From Pseudofrankia asymbiotica (GTDB lineage: Bacteria > Actinomycetota > Actinomycetes > Frankiales > Frankiaceae): a stretch of DNA of 6,726 nucleotides. Below the pieces are notes generated by a model. It was given only the letters and a program-made list of their open reading frames with translations. It was not told the origin of the DNA and did not search any database. Each line of letters opens with the position of its first letter. The stretch's first letter is position 1. Location: NCBI RefSeq assembly GCF_001983105.1, contig NZ_MOMC01000037.1, positions 78,091 through 84,816 of the forward strand, given 5' to 3'. Shown here piece by piece: positions 1-6,025 of this stretch. A program made the translations under genes and the position numbers.

Positions 1-1
1 C

Positions 2-1084
2 CGGCTGCTCAGCCAGCCCGGATCATCGCGAGAGGTCCGGGAGATCATCCTGGACGATGCCGGCGCCCTGCCCTACGAGGTCGGAGACAGCCTGCGGGTG
101 TGGCCGGTCAACAGCTCCCACACCGTCACCGAATGGCTGGACCGCACCGGACTCTCCCCCGAGACCCCCGTGACGCTCGCCGACGCACCGGCCGGGATCC
201 GCCTCGTCGACGCGATCCGTGGTCACCTTGACATCACCACCATCACCCCCGACCTTGTCCGGTTCGTCGCCCGTCGCGGCGATGCCCGCCATCTGGAGGG
301 CCTCCTGCACGCGGATGCCCGACACGAATGGGCGCGCTGGATCCGGCACCGGCAGACCCTGGACGTTCTCGAGGAGTTCCCGGTCGAGGCCACGGCGCAG
401 GAATGGGCCGACGCCTTGCCTCGCCCGCGGCCGCGCTCCTACTCCATCTCCTCCAGCCCTCTTGGCCACCCCGGGCGGATACACCTGACCGTCGCGGCGG
501 TCCGATTCCACAACCGGTACGGCCAGCGGCGCGAAGGTGTCTGCTCGTCCTATCTCATCGGTGCGGAGCCGACCAGCACCGTGCTCGCCGCCGTACGACC
601 CGCCACCCACTTCCGCCCACCAGCCGACCCGGACATCCCGATCGTGATGATCGGGCCGGGCACTGGTATCGCTCCCTTCCTGGCCTTCCTGACCGACCGG
701 CGGGCCCGTGGCCTCCGCCGGCGCGGGCGAACCTGGCTGTTCTTCGGGGCGCGGCATCGCGGCACGGACTTCTACTACGCCGACGAACTCGCCGCCCTGC
801 GCGCCGACGGGACGCTGACCCGTCTCGATCTCGCCTTCTCCCGGGACCAGCCGGCCAAGATCTATGTCCAGGACCGCCTACGCGAACACGGCGCCGAACT
901 GTGGTCGTGGCTGCGGAGCGGGGCCCACGTCTACGTCTGCGGCGACGCAAACCGGATGTCCAACGACGTCGATCGTGCTCTCCGGGACATCGTCGCGGGC
1001 CACGGCGGTCTGGGCGACGACGCGGCCGCCGCTTACGTCCGTGGGCTGACAACCGAGCGGCGATACCTGCGCGACGTCTACTGA
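2..1084 (+). CDS. Diflavin reductase (CysJ/P450-reductase type), C-terminal FAD/NADPH part; 5' end outside window
   Basis: The reading frame is open from the left edge, so this is the last 360 residues of a longer protein; any flavodoxin (FMN) domain lies upstream. The family moves electrons from NADPH through FAD to FMN and on to a partner such as sulfite reductase, nitrate reductase or a P450. Visible motifs in order: ALPYEVGDSLRVWPVN at the start of the FAD domain, the FAD-binding RSYS (434-445), a GVCSSYL segment, the NADP-binding GPGTGIAPF (653-679), a FFGARHR segment, YVQDRLRE, CGDANRM (938-958), and the C-terminal RRYLRDVY whose last Tyr normally stacks on the flavin. Actinomycetes often carry this module fused behind an assimilatory nitrate reductase; whether that holds here cannot be seen. 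It converges with the next gene across 92 bp. The family is certain; the electron acceptor is unknown. Confidence 0.93.
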   Translation, partial: RLLSQPGSSREVREIILDDAGALPYEVGDSLRVWPVNSSHTVTEWLDRTGLSPETPVTLADAPAGIRLVDAIRGHLDITTITPDLVRFVARRGDARHLEGLLHADARHEWARWIRHRQTLDVLEEFPVEATAQEWADALPRPRPRSYSISSSPLGHPGRIHLTVAAVRFHNRYGQRREGVCSSYLIGAEPTSTVLAAVRPATHFRPPADPDIPIVMIGPGTGIAPFLAFLTDRRARGLRRRGRTWLFFGARHRGTDFYYADELAALRADGTLTRLDLAFSRDQPAKIYVQDRLREHGAELWSWLRSGAHVYVCGDANRMSNDVDRALRDIVAGHGGLGDDAAAAYVRGLTTERRYLRDVY

Positions 1085-1102
1085 CCACCTCGGGCTGGGT
1101 GA

Positions 1103-1132
1103 CCACGGCCTGACAGATCGATCCCGCCGTGG
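1103..1132. terminator. Inverted repeat between convergent genes, possible terminator
   Basis: CCACGGC (1103-1109) and GCCGTGG (1126-1132) form a perfect 7-bp stem with a 16-base loop, 18 bases past the reductase stop. There is no T-tract on either side and the loop is long, so this is a weak candidate. Its position in a convergent gap is the main support. Confidence 0.3.
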
Positions 1133-1151
1133 CCGGGCCGCGCCGGGCAAG

Positions 1152-1177
1152 CTCGACGGGTGGTCTCGACGGGTGGT
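1152..1177. repeat. 13-bp perfect tandem duplication at the 3' end of the MBL-fold gene
   Basis: CTCGACGGGTGGT occurs twice head to tail (1152-1164 and 1165-1177), and the following base continues the match. The second copy runs into the TCA that is the minus-strand stop codon of the hydrolase gene, so most of the repeat lies just downstream of that gene. It looks like a replication-slippage duplication. Confidence 0.85.
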
Positions 1178-2223
1178 CAGGCCGCGAGGTGGAACGACGT
1201 GCCCGAGCTGCTGGGTACCCAGGCCTCCGGGAGCGCCGTGGCCAGTGCCTGCTGGGCGCGCCAGCCGCTGCAGTGCGCGCTGACGACGAGGTCGGGCGTC
1301 ATCTCGGTCAGGGCGCTGACCGTCGGCGCGATGATCGGCTCGAAGGCGGGGCCGCTCAGGTGCAGGCCGCCGATCAGCGCGTGCAGCCGTTCGACGCCGG
1401 TCAGCCGCAGCGCGTGCCGCGCGATGTTGACCACGCCCGCGTGCCCGCACCCGGTCAGCACCACCAAGCCCTTGTCCCGGACGTGCACGACGAGCGCCTG
1501 ATCGTCGAGCACGAGGGGATCATGGCGCCAGCCGGCGCCGTCCCAGGCCTGGTGCGCGGGCGGCATCCCGCGCTCGAAGTCCGTCGTACGGTCGACCTCG
1601 CCGGTGATCAGGACGCTGCCGTCGACCAGCAGCGACGGAGACCGCCGCTCGATCACCTCGAACCCCTCCGACTCGCACGCGTGCCTGCTCAGCGTCGGCA
1701 GCGCGGACGGGTCGAGCCCGGGGGGCGCCAGCCGACGGCGCGTCCAGACCAGCGGGTGCACCGTCATCGGCAGGCCGCGGACCCCACGGCGGCCGGCCAG
1801 GCCGGCGAGCCCGCCCGCGTGGTCGAAGTGGCCGTGGCTGAGCACGACACCCTGAACCTCGCCGAGATCGATGCCGAGCCGCTCGGCGTTGCTCACCATC
1901 CCGTCGGGCGACACACCGGTGTCGAACAGCAGAGTGGTGACCGTCTCGCCACGACGGACCCGGACCAGTGCCGAGAAGCCGTGCTCGGCCCGCAGGCCCG
2001 CCGTCGTCAGCCCGTCCTCGAACTGGGGAGCCCCGACCAGGCCCACACCGAGCCGGGACCGCCGCACCCGGTCGTCCCCCGCCAACAGCCCGTCGAAGGT
2101 GTTGTCCATCAGCGTGGTGATGACGACCTCGTCCACCGGCGCCAGCGACACCGGGTCGACAGCCGTACCGGTCACGGGCCGCGGAGCGGCGGCGAGCACA
2201 CCCGACGCGTCGTCATCGCACAT
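1177..2223 (-). CDS. MBL-fold metallohydrolase, COG1237 / dihydropterin-aminobenzene-phosphate-synthase-like
   Basis: This 348-residue protein has a metallo-beta-lactamase fold with a probable dinuclear metal site. Landmarks: the VVITTLMDNTFDG opening typical of this subfamily (residues 33-45), LLFDTG (98-103), the metal motif SHGHFDHAGG (H130, H132, D134, H135), CGHAGVVN with H261, GGLHL with H288, and SAHCSG with H317. The family is named after an archaeal methanopterin-biosynthesis enzyme, but most bacterial members have no proven substrate, so only 'metal-dependent hydrolase' is safe. No signal peptide is seen, so it is probably cytoplasmic. The start ATG (2221-2223) must lie upstream of the conserved DNTFD block; the next internal ATG would cut into it. 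Only a weak AGGG precedes the start, while TAGGGT sits six bases upstream, so a leaderless start is possible. It is the last gene of a minus-strand series, 60 bp after the response regulator. Confidence 0.88.
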   Translation of the reverse strand: MCDDDASGVLAAAPRPVTGTAVDPVSLAPVDEVVITTLMDNTFDGLLAGDDRVRRSRLGVGLVGAPQFEDGLTTAGLRAEHGFSALVRVRRGETVTTLLFDTGVSPDGMVSNAERLGIDLGEVQGVVLSHGHFDHAGGLAGLAGRRGVRGLPMTVHPLVWTRRRLAPPGLDPSALPTLSRHACESEGFEVIERRSPSLLVDGSVLITGEVDRTTDFERGMPPAHQAWDGAGWRHDPLVLDDQALVVHVRDKGLVVLTGCGHAGVVNIARHALRLTGVERLHALIGGLHLSGPAFEPIIAPTVSALTEMTPDLVVSAHCSGWRAQQALATALPEAWVPSSSGTSFHLAA

Positions 2224-2229
2224 ACCCGG

Positions 2230-2258
2230 ACCCTAGGCCGCCCGGCCCTTAGCCGTCC
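2230..2258 (-). promoter_or_regulatory. Possible leaderless promoter of the MBL-fold gene
   Basis: On the minus strand GGACGG (2253-2258), a 17-base gap, TAGGGT (2230-2235) and six bases lead to the ATG. The TANNNT-N6-ATG spacing is what leaderless actinobacterial starts show. The -35 is poor (only a GAC core fits TTGACA, with 18-base spacing) and the region is very GC-rich, with a second GGACGG just upstream, so chance is a real possibility. Confidence 0.3.
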
Positions 2259-2283
2259 GCCGTCCGCCGCCGGATCCTCGCGG

Positions 2284-2718
2284 TCAGCGACGGGCGCGTC
2301 GGATGAGGTCCAGGAAGAAGTCGTCGATCGCGTGCACCGCGCCCAGGAAGTCGTCCAGCTCCCTGGGCTTGCAGACATACGCGTTCGCGTGCAGTTCGTA
2401 GATCGCCGCCACGTCGTCGGGCGCGTCGGAGGTCGTCAGCACGACAGCCGGGATCGACCGCAGCTCCGGATCGCCCTTGATCGCGGAGAGCGTCTCCCGA
2501 CCGTCCATCCGGGGCATGTTCAGGTCGAGGATGATCAGATCCGGCTTGCGGCGAGCGGGGTCACGCAGGTAGGCCATCGCCTCGACACCGTCGCCCACGA
2601 TGTGCACGTCCTGCCCGAAACCACGGACCAGGAAGGCTTCCTCGATGAGCAGGGCATCGCCCGGGTCGTCCTCGGCGAGCAGGACGGTATAGGGACGGCT
2701 GGGCGCGGCGAGCATCAC
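2284..2718 (-). CDS. Single-domain response regulator, Rcp1-like receiver
   Basis: The 144-residue protein is a receiver domain with no output domain. All phosphorylation-site residues are present: acidic pair E16/D17 in LLAEDDPGD, phospho-acceptor D65 in ILDLNMPRMDG, switch residue T95 in VVLTTS, and K117 in VCKPRE. The DPGD...IEEAF start, the NMP motif and the ELHANAYVCKP stretch are typical of Rcp1-type regulators, which in other bacteria take phosphate from phytochrome or hybrid histidine kinases. No kinase is encoded in this window, so the partner is unknown. The start is GTG (2716-2718), followed directly by an ATG; GGAG lies 7 bases from the GTG and 10 from the ATG, so either could be used. 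It sits 49 bp after the small unknown gene and 60 bp before the MBL-fold gene on the same strand. Confidence 0.93.
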   Translation of the reverse strand: MMLAAPSRPYTVLLAEDDPGDALLIEEAFLVRGFGQDVHIVGDGVEAMAYLRDPARRKPDLIILDLNMPRMDGRETLSAIKGDPELRSIPAVVLTTSDAPDDVAAIYELHANAYVCKPRELDDFLGAVHAIDDFFLDLIRRARR

Positions 2719-2725
2719 GAGATAT

Positions 2726-2729
2726 CTCC
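2726..2729 (-). promoter_or_regulatory. Shine-Dalgarno of the response regulator, overlapping a 10-bp palindrome
   Basis: GGAG on the minus strand lies 7 bases before the GTG start. It overlaps the perfect palindrome GAGATATCTC (2719-2728). The palindrome can fold only 3 bp around ATAT in RNA, so any effect on translation is doubtful; a protein-binding site is the alternative. Confidence 0.6.
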
Positions 2730-2767
2730 ACAGGTCGTCTGGACGGCCAGCCGCTGCCCGCCACCGG

Positions 2768-3079
2768 CTAGGCCTGAGCTCTTGAACGGACCGTCACCGC
2801 ACGGATGATCGCCGGGTCACACGGGACACCGATCATTCTAGAGACGCCGTCGGCCACTACTCGGATAAGCAGCCTCGCCGGGCCCTCGTCCTCGTCGCGG
2901 GCGTCGCCCCACATCGGATCGGAGTAGTCGGTGTCGTCGACGCCCTCGATCGTGAACCGGGAGCCGGGCATGATCTTCCCGGCCGCCGTCCCCGACCCGA
3001 ACACGTATGCCGTCACAAACTCGATCATCGAGCCCGGCTCGACGGGTCGCCCGTCGAGCGTCGGCATGTCTCGCCGCAT
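2768..3079 (-). CDS. Small protein of unknown function
   Basis: I do not recognise this 103-residue protein. It is soluble-looking, with no signal peptide or membrane segment. The middle is strongly acidic (VDDTDY, then GDARDEDEGP, residues 47-67), and alternating hydrophobic runs (IEFVTAYVFG, RFTIEGV, LLIRVVADGV, IIRAVTVRS) suggest a small beta-rich fold. One cysteine (C87) is present. High GC at third codon positions and its place at the head of the minus-strand series support it as a real gene. The ATG at 3077-3079 has no usable Shine-Dalgarno (GAGG touches the ATG) but has TACGAT six bases upstream, so a leaderless start is likely. A second ATG four codons in (3065-3067) would place GAGG 12 bases upstream and is the alternative. 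Proximity to the response regulator hints at a shared role, but this is only context. Confidence 0.7.
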   Translation of the reverse strand: MRRDMPTLDGRPVEPGSMIEFVTAYVFGSGTAAGKIMPGSRFTIEGVDDTDYSDPMWGDARDEDEGPARLLIRVVADGVSRMIGVPCDPAIIRAVTVRSRAQA

Positions 3080-3085
3080 CCTCGA

Positions 3086-3114
3086 ATCGTATGGTCAGAC
3101 CAGGCGTGCCGTCC
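3086..3114 (-). promoter_or_regulatory. Likely leaderless promoter of the small unknown gene
   Basis: Minus-strand TACGAT (3086-3091) lies exactly six bases before the ATG, putting the predicted transcript start at or next to the start codon. GGACGG (3109-3114) is 17 bases upstream; read one base earlier it gives GGGACG with the GAC core of a -35 at 18-base spacing. The -10 is good and the -35 weak. Confidence 0.45.
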
Positions 3115-3186
3115 CGTTTTGTCCAGAGTTGAGTCCGGGGGCGACCGAGCCGTGGCACACCTCGCCGCGGCAGAGCGGGGGCTCAC

Positions 3187-3215
3187 TTGCACCTAACGGT
3201 GCGTCTTCATACGAT
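3187..3215 (+). promoter_or_regulatory. Sigma-70-type promoter for the DJ-1/PfpI gene
   Basis: TTGCAC (3187-3192), a 17-base spacer and TACGAT (3210-3215) give four of six matches at each hexamer with ideal spacing. Transcription would start near 3222, leaving a leader of about 50 bases with a strong Shine-Dalgarno. It is the best promoter match I found in the window. Confidence 0.5.
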
Positions 3216-3256
3216 TACACCGAGTAGAAGGTCTATCACGCGCAGCAGGTCCGGAC

Positions 3257-3265
3257 GAGGGGGAG
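3257..3265 (+). promoter_or_regulatory. Strong Shine-Dalgarno of the DJ-1/PfpI gene
   Basis: GAGGGGGAG ends 7 bases before the ATG at 3273. It fixes the start and is the strongest ribosome binding site in the window, in contrast to the leaderless-looking gene on the other side of the same intergenic region. Confidence 0.8.
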
Positions 3266-3272
3266 CATCCCG

Positions 3273-3965
3273 ATGGCGAAGCTACTGTTCGTGATGACCG
3301 GAGCTGCGTACTGGACGCTCAAGGACGGCACCAGACACGCCACCGGCTACTGGGCCGAGGAGTTCGCGGCGCCGTACAGGACGCTGACGGAGGCCGGCCA
3401 TCAGGTCGTGGTGGCCACTCCCGGCGGCGTGGTCCCGACCGTGGACATGATGAGCCTGCGCCCCGAGCTGGCGGGCGGCGCCCAGATCGCCCTCGACCTG
3501 GAACAGGTCATCCGCTCCGCGGAGGAGATGCGACGGCCGATCCAGCTGGCGACCGCCCGTCTCGAGGACTACGACGCCGTCTACTTCCCCGGTGGCCACG
3601 GGCCGATGGAGGACCTGTGGGCCGACCCCGACGCGGGCCGCCTGCTGACCACGGCGCTCGCCTCGGGCAAGCCGCTGGCTGTCGTCTGCCACGCCCCGGC
3701 CGCGATGCTGGCGACCAGAGTGCACGGCGTCTCGCCCTTCGCGGGCCGCCGGGTCACGGCGTTCACCAACGACGAGGAGGAGGCCGTCGGACTGGCCGCG
3801 AGGGCACGGTGGCTGCTGGAGGACGCACTGAGGGACATGGGCGTCGACTTCACCCGCGGCGAGGCCTGGAAGCCGTACACGGTGGTGGACCACAACCTGT
3901 ACACCGGGCAGAACCCCGTCTCGGCCGAGGTCCTGGCGGAGCGGCTGGTGAAGGCACTGGGCTAG
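3273..3965 (+). CDS. DJ-1/PfpI-family protein (type 1 glutamine-amidotransferase-like domain)
   Basis: The 230 residues form one DJ-1/ThiJ/PfpI domain. The nucleophile elbow is AVVCHAPAA with C139 followed by H140. The partner acid lies in GYWAEEFAAPY (E29 or E30), and YFPGGHGPMEDLW (104-116) is the conserved GGHG loop. The length, the GYWxEE start and the C-terminal TGQNPVSA segment fit the Hsp31-like, class I group, whose members include glutathione-independent glyoxalases, chaperones and general stress proteins. Exact activity cannot be told from sequence. No signal peptide is present, so it is cytoplasmic. It is transcribed alone from a divergent region with its own promoter and strong ribosome binding site, and converges on the DUF4184 gene with 43 bp between stops; no clear terminator is seen there. 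Confidence 0.92.
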   Translation: MAKLLFVMTGAAYWTLKDGTRHATGYWAEEFAAPYRTLTEAGHQVVVATPGGVVPTVDMMSLRPELAGGAQIALDLEQVIRSAEEMRRPIQLATARLEDYDAVYFPGGHGPMEDLWADPDAGRLLTTALASGKPLAVVCHAPAAMLATRVHGVSPFAGRRVTAFTNDEEEAVGLAARARWLLEDALRDMGVDFTRGEAWKPYTVVDHNLYTGQNPVSAEVLAERLVKALG

Positions 3966-4008
3966 GCGCGCGCGGTCAGACAGCCGGCTAGGCGGACGAG
4001 CGATCGTT

Positions 4009-4764
4009 CTATGGTGACTCGGCTATCGGCCGCCGCGGCGCCACCCACCAACCCGCGACGACCAGCAGCAGGGCGACCGTCAGCACCTCTCCGCCGGCGA
4101 TCACGCCGCAGAAGGCGACGTAGAGCGGTCCGTGTCCTGTGTTCGCCAGGCCGGCGGCCACGCCGACCGCCGTGGCGAAGGCCACCGCCGCCGGAAGGAC
4201 CGCCTGCTCCAGGCGGTGTCGACGCGGCCGACGCGGCCCCTGGGGCAGAGCTCGCAGGTGGGCGACGATCGCCGCCACGATGACGGCCAGCCCGACGACG
4301 CTCGAGGCGTACTGAGCCCACACGTAGCCGGGCAGCGCACCATAGCCAGGCAGAGCGCCATGCTCGGCGCTCAACCAGGACACCTGACGGACACCCCACC
4401 GTCCTCCATGCGTGAACGCGTCCCAGCCAACGTGCGTCACAGCCCCGACACCCGCCGCCGCCGGTGCCAGCAGCCACTGGCGGGCGGTGAGCCGCGCTCG
4501 GGAGGCCAGTCGCCGCCGGACAGGATCCGGGGCCAGATCCACCAGGGCGTCACGAGCCAGGTAGAACCACATCCCCAACCCGGCCAAGGCGAGCGCCGGA
4601 ACGACGACCACGACGCCGAGCAGGCTGTGAGTGAGCTGGTAGTCAGGCCACCCGACAAACAACGGCATGTCAGGCGCCATCGTCCCGGCCACGAGCGCGC
4701 TCATCGGCAGGCCGCAGCGCCGCAGCGGAAGCACAGCCGCGGGATGGCTCAACGTGAAAGGCAT
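4009..4764 (-). CDS. DUF4184 family integral membrane protein
   Basis: The N-terminus MPFTLSHPAAVLPL and the ALVAGTMAPDMPLF block (residues 23-36) are the signature of DUF4184, a family of unknown function. About five to six hydrophobic segments are visible (roughly 45-70, 97-113, 152-170, 187-207 and 222-243, with a shorter one near 20-37). Conserved polar residues are H7, D32, H46 in THSLLG, and H111, D115 and H119 in THVGWDAFTHGG. That His/Asp layout resembles the YdjM-like membrane-bound metal-dependent hydrolases, so a metal site at the membrane is a fair guess but unproven. The conserved N-terminus fixes the start at the ATG 4762-4764; a GGGGGG run a few bases upstream is a poor ribosome site. 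Residues 136-147 are a tandem GALPGY duplication. It lies 82 bp downstream of the thiolase-like gene on the same strand and may be co-transcribed, though a functional link is not evident. Confidence 0.87.
   Translation of the reverse strand: MPFTLSHPAAVLPLRRCGLPMSALVAGTMAPDMPLFVGWPDYQLTHSLLGVVVVVPALALAGLGMWFYLARDALVDLAPDPVRRRLASRARLTARQWLLAPAAAGVGAVTHVGWDAFTHGGRWGVRQVSWLSAEHGALPGYGALPGYVWAQYASSVVGLAVIVAAIVAHLRALPQGPRRPRRHRLEQAVLPAAVAFATAVGVAAGLANTGHGPLYVAFCGVIAGGEVLTVALLLVVAGWWVAPRRPIAESP
4324..4359. repeat. 18-bp in-frame tandem duplication (GALPGY x2) inside the DUF4184 gene
   Basis: Two adjacent 18-bp units (4324-4341 and 4342-4359) both encode Gly-Ala-Leu-Pro-Gly-Tyr. They differ at four or five bases, all silent, so the duplication has been kept under protein-level selection long enough to diverge. 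Confidence 0.85.
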
Positions 4765-4846
4765 GTGCCCCCCGGCATCGCTGTGGTGCCACCGATTATG
4801 CCTACGACGGATCGCCGCGCCCTCGCGGACGGCCGCCGGGCAGCGG

Positions 4847-6025
4847 TTACCGGGACAGCAGCACTCCCCCGCCCGGGGAGGCGCCCACGCCCGACGCGTA
4901 GAGCGCGACGGAGGCGTCGGTGATCTGGTTGATGGCCGTGCCGCGCAGCTGCCGGACGCCCTCGAGCAGATGCGTGATGCCCTGCAGGTAGACCTCGGCG
5001 AGGTTTCCCCCGTGGGTGTTGACCGGGAGGCGGCCCTCGCGCCGGATGCCGCCGTCGGCGACGAACGGGCCGCCCTCGCCGATGCCGCAGAAGCCCCAGT
5101 CCTCGAGGCTCATGATGACCGACGGGGTGAACCCGTCGTAGAACAGCGCGACGTCGACGTCCTCGGGCCCCAGGCCGGCGCGGTCGTAGAGGTCGCGGGC
5201 GGCGCGGCGGTGGCCGGTGCTGACGTAGTCCTCGTCGATGGTGTTGAACGACGCGGTGGCCCATTTGTACTCGCCGGTCGTCGCGACGGCGCGAATGCTC
5301 ACCGGCGGGTGGCACAGGTCCCGGGCGCGGTCGGGAGTGGTGACCAGGAGCGCGGCCGCCCCGTCGGACTCCATGCAGCAGTCCAGCAGCCGCAGCGGGT
5401 CGCAGACCAACCGGGAGGCGTGATGCTCCTCGACGGTGATCTCTGCTCGGAACCGCGCGTCGGGGTTGTGCACGGCGTTGCGGCGCGCGTTGATCGTGAC
5501 CTCGGCGAACTGGTCGGTCGTGGTGCCGTACAGCGCCATGTGCCGGCGCGCCTTCATCGCGTAGATCGCCGCCGGAAGCGCCATCCCGAACGGTGCGGTG
5601 TACGACGCCGCGAGCGGGATCGCCTGCCCCGGCTGCACCCCGGCGGCCACCGACTGGCCGAGACGCGCCTGCTGGATGAGCGAGCGCACCACCACGACGT
5701 AGTCGGCGAGGCCGGTCGCGAGGGCGGCGTAGGCGTTGGCCACCGCGCCCGGCACGCCCGACCCGCGCCCGCCCCAGACCAGGCCTGAATACCGGAACTC
5801 CTTCGTGCCGAGCGCGACGGCGAGATCGGCCGGCCAGGTCGGGTCGTCGCAGTAGCCGGCGAACCCGTCGATGTCGCGCGCGTCGAGCCCGGCGTCGGCG
5901 CAGGCGCCGAGGACGGCGTCGAGCGCGATGCGGCCCAGGCCCAGCGGCGCCAGCGAGCCCCGGGTGCCGTAGGCCGAGTGCCCGATCCCCACGACGCAGG
6001 CCGCGTCCCGGCGGAACTCACTCAT
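4847..6025 (-). CDS. Thiolase-superfamily acyl-CoA aldolase-like protein (Ltp2 / 'lipid-transfer protein' type)
   Basis: The 392-residue protein has the two-half thiolase fold of the SCP-x group: VVGIGHSAYG at residues 11-20, the IDGFAGYC segment, DGAAALLVTT (221-230) and a C-terminal GG-rich end. The catalytic residues of true thiolases are missing. The nucleophilic Cys position falls in GGRGSG (85-90) with no Cys. The Asn of NEAF corresponds to Y296 in FYDGFT. The His of the GHP motif corresponds to Y346 in GGNLAEVY. The second Cys near the end is also gone. This matches Ltp2, the retro-aldolase that removes the last steroid side-chain carbons as propionyl-CoA and works only with a DUF35 partner. 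Such a partner is encoded directly upstream with an ATGA overlap, and no strong Shine-Dalgarno is visible, so translational coupling is likely. Substrate unknown; the steroid pathway is not otherwise represented here. Confidence 0.9.
   Translation of the reverse strand: MSEFRRDAACVVGIGHSAYGTRGSLAPLGLGRIALDAVLGACADAGLDARDIDGFAGYCDDPTWPADLAVALGTKEFRYSGLVWGGRGSGVPGAVANAYAALATGLADYVVVVRSLIQQARLGQSVAAGVQPGQAIPLAASYTAPFGMALPAAIYAMKARRHMALYGTTTDQFAEVTINARRNAVHNPDARFRAEITVEEHHASRLVCDPLRLLDCCMESDGAAALLVTTPDRARDLCHPPVSIRAVATTGEYKWATASFNTIDEDYVSTGHRRAARDLYDRAGLGPEDVDVALFYDGFTPSVIMSLEDWGFCGIGEGGPFVADGGIRREGRLPVNTHGGNLAEVYLQGITHLLEGVRQLRGTAINQITDASVALYASGVGASPGGGVLLSR

Larger units (their letters stand above)
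3085..3216. repeat. 9-bp inverted repeat spanning the divergent promoter region
   Basis: AATCGTATG (3085-3093) and CATACGATT (3208-3216) are perfect inverted copies separated by 114 bases. Each contains TACGAT, one facing each of the two divergent genes, so the repeat may be paired -10 elements or paired regulator half-sites. Confidence 0.6.

Noticed and set aside
23..757. Minus-strand open frame opposite the reductase
   Set aside because: It is antisense to conserved FAD/NADPH motifs and has no recognisable domain.
2236..2247. GGCCG-CC-CGGCC inverted repeat between the response regulator and the MBL-fold gene
   Set aside because: The 2-base loop cannot form as drawn; only a 4-bp stem remains.
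1129..2808. Very long open frame on the plus strand across the MBL-fold and response-regulator genes
   Set aside because: It is antisense to two clear protein families; the translation is Arg/Gln/His-rich with no domain. High GC readily leaves such frames open.
3080..3272. A small gene in the divergent intergenic region
   Set aside because: A plus-strand frame covers part of it, but it starts inside the opposite gene, has no ribosome site, and its translation looks non-coding; promoter content explains the region better.
3960..3994. Direct repeat GGCTAGGCG at 3960-3968 and 3986-3994 after the DJ-1/PfpI gene
   Set aside because: Nine bases in a GC-rich stretch with no element between them; no sign of a mobile-element target duplication or terminator.
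4815..4828. Hairpin CCGCG-CCCT-CGCGG after the thiolase-like gene
   Set aside because: A 5-bp stem without a T-tract is common by chance at this GC content; not enough to call a terminator.
4132..5788. Two long plus-strand open frames opposite the DUF4184 and thiolase-like genes
   Set aside because: They are low-complexity antisense shadows overlapping each other and well-supported genes.
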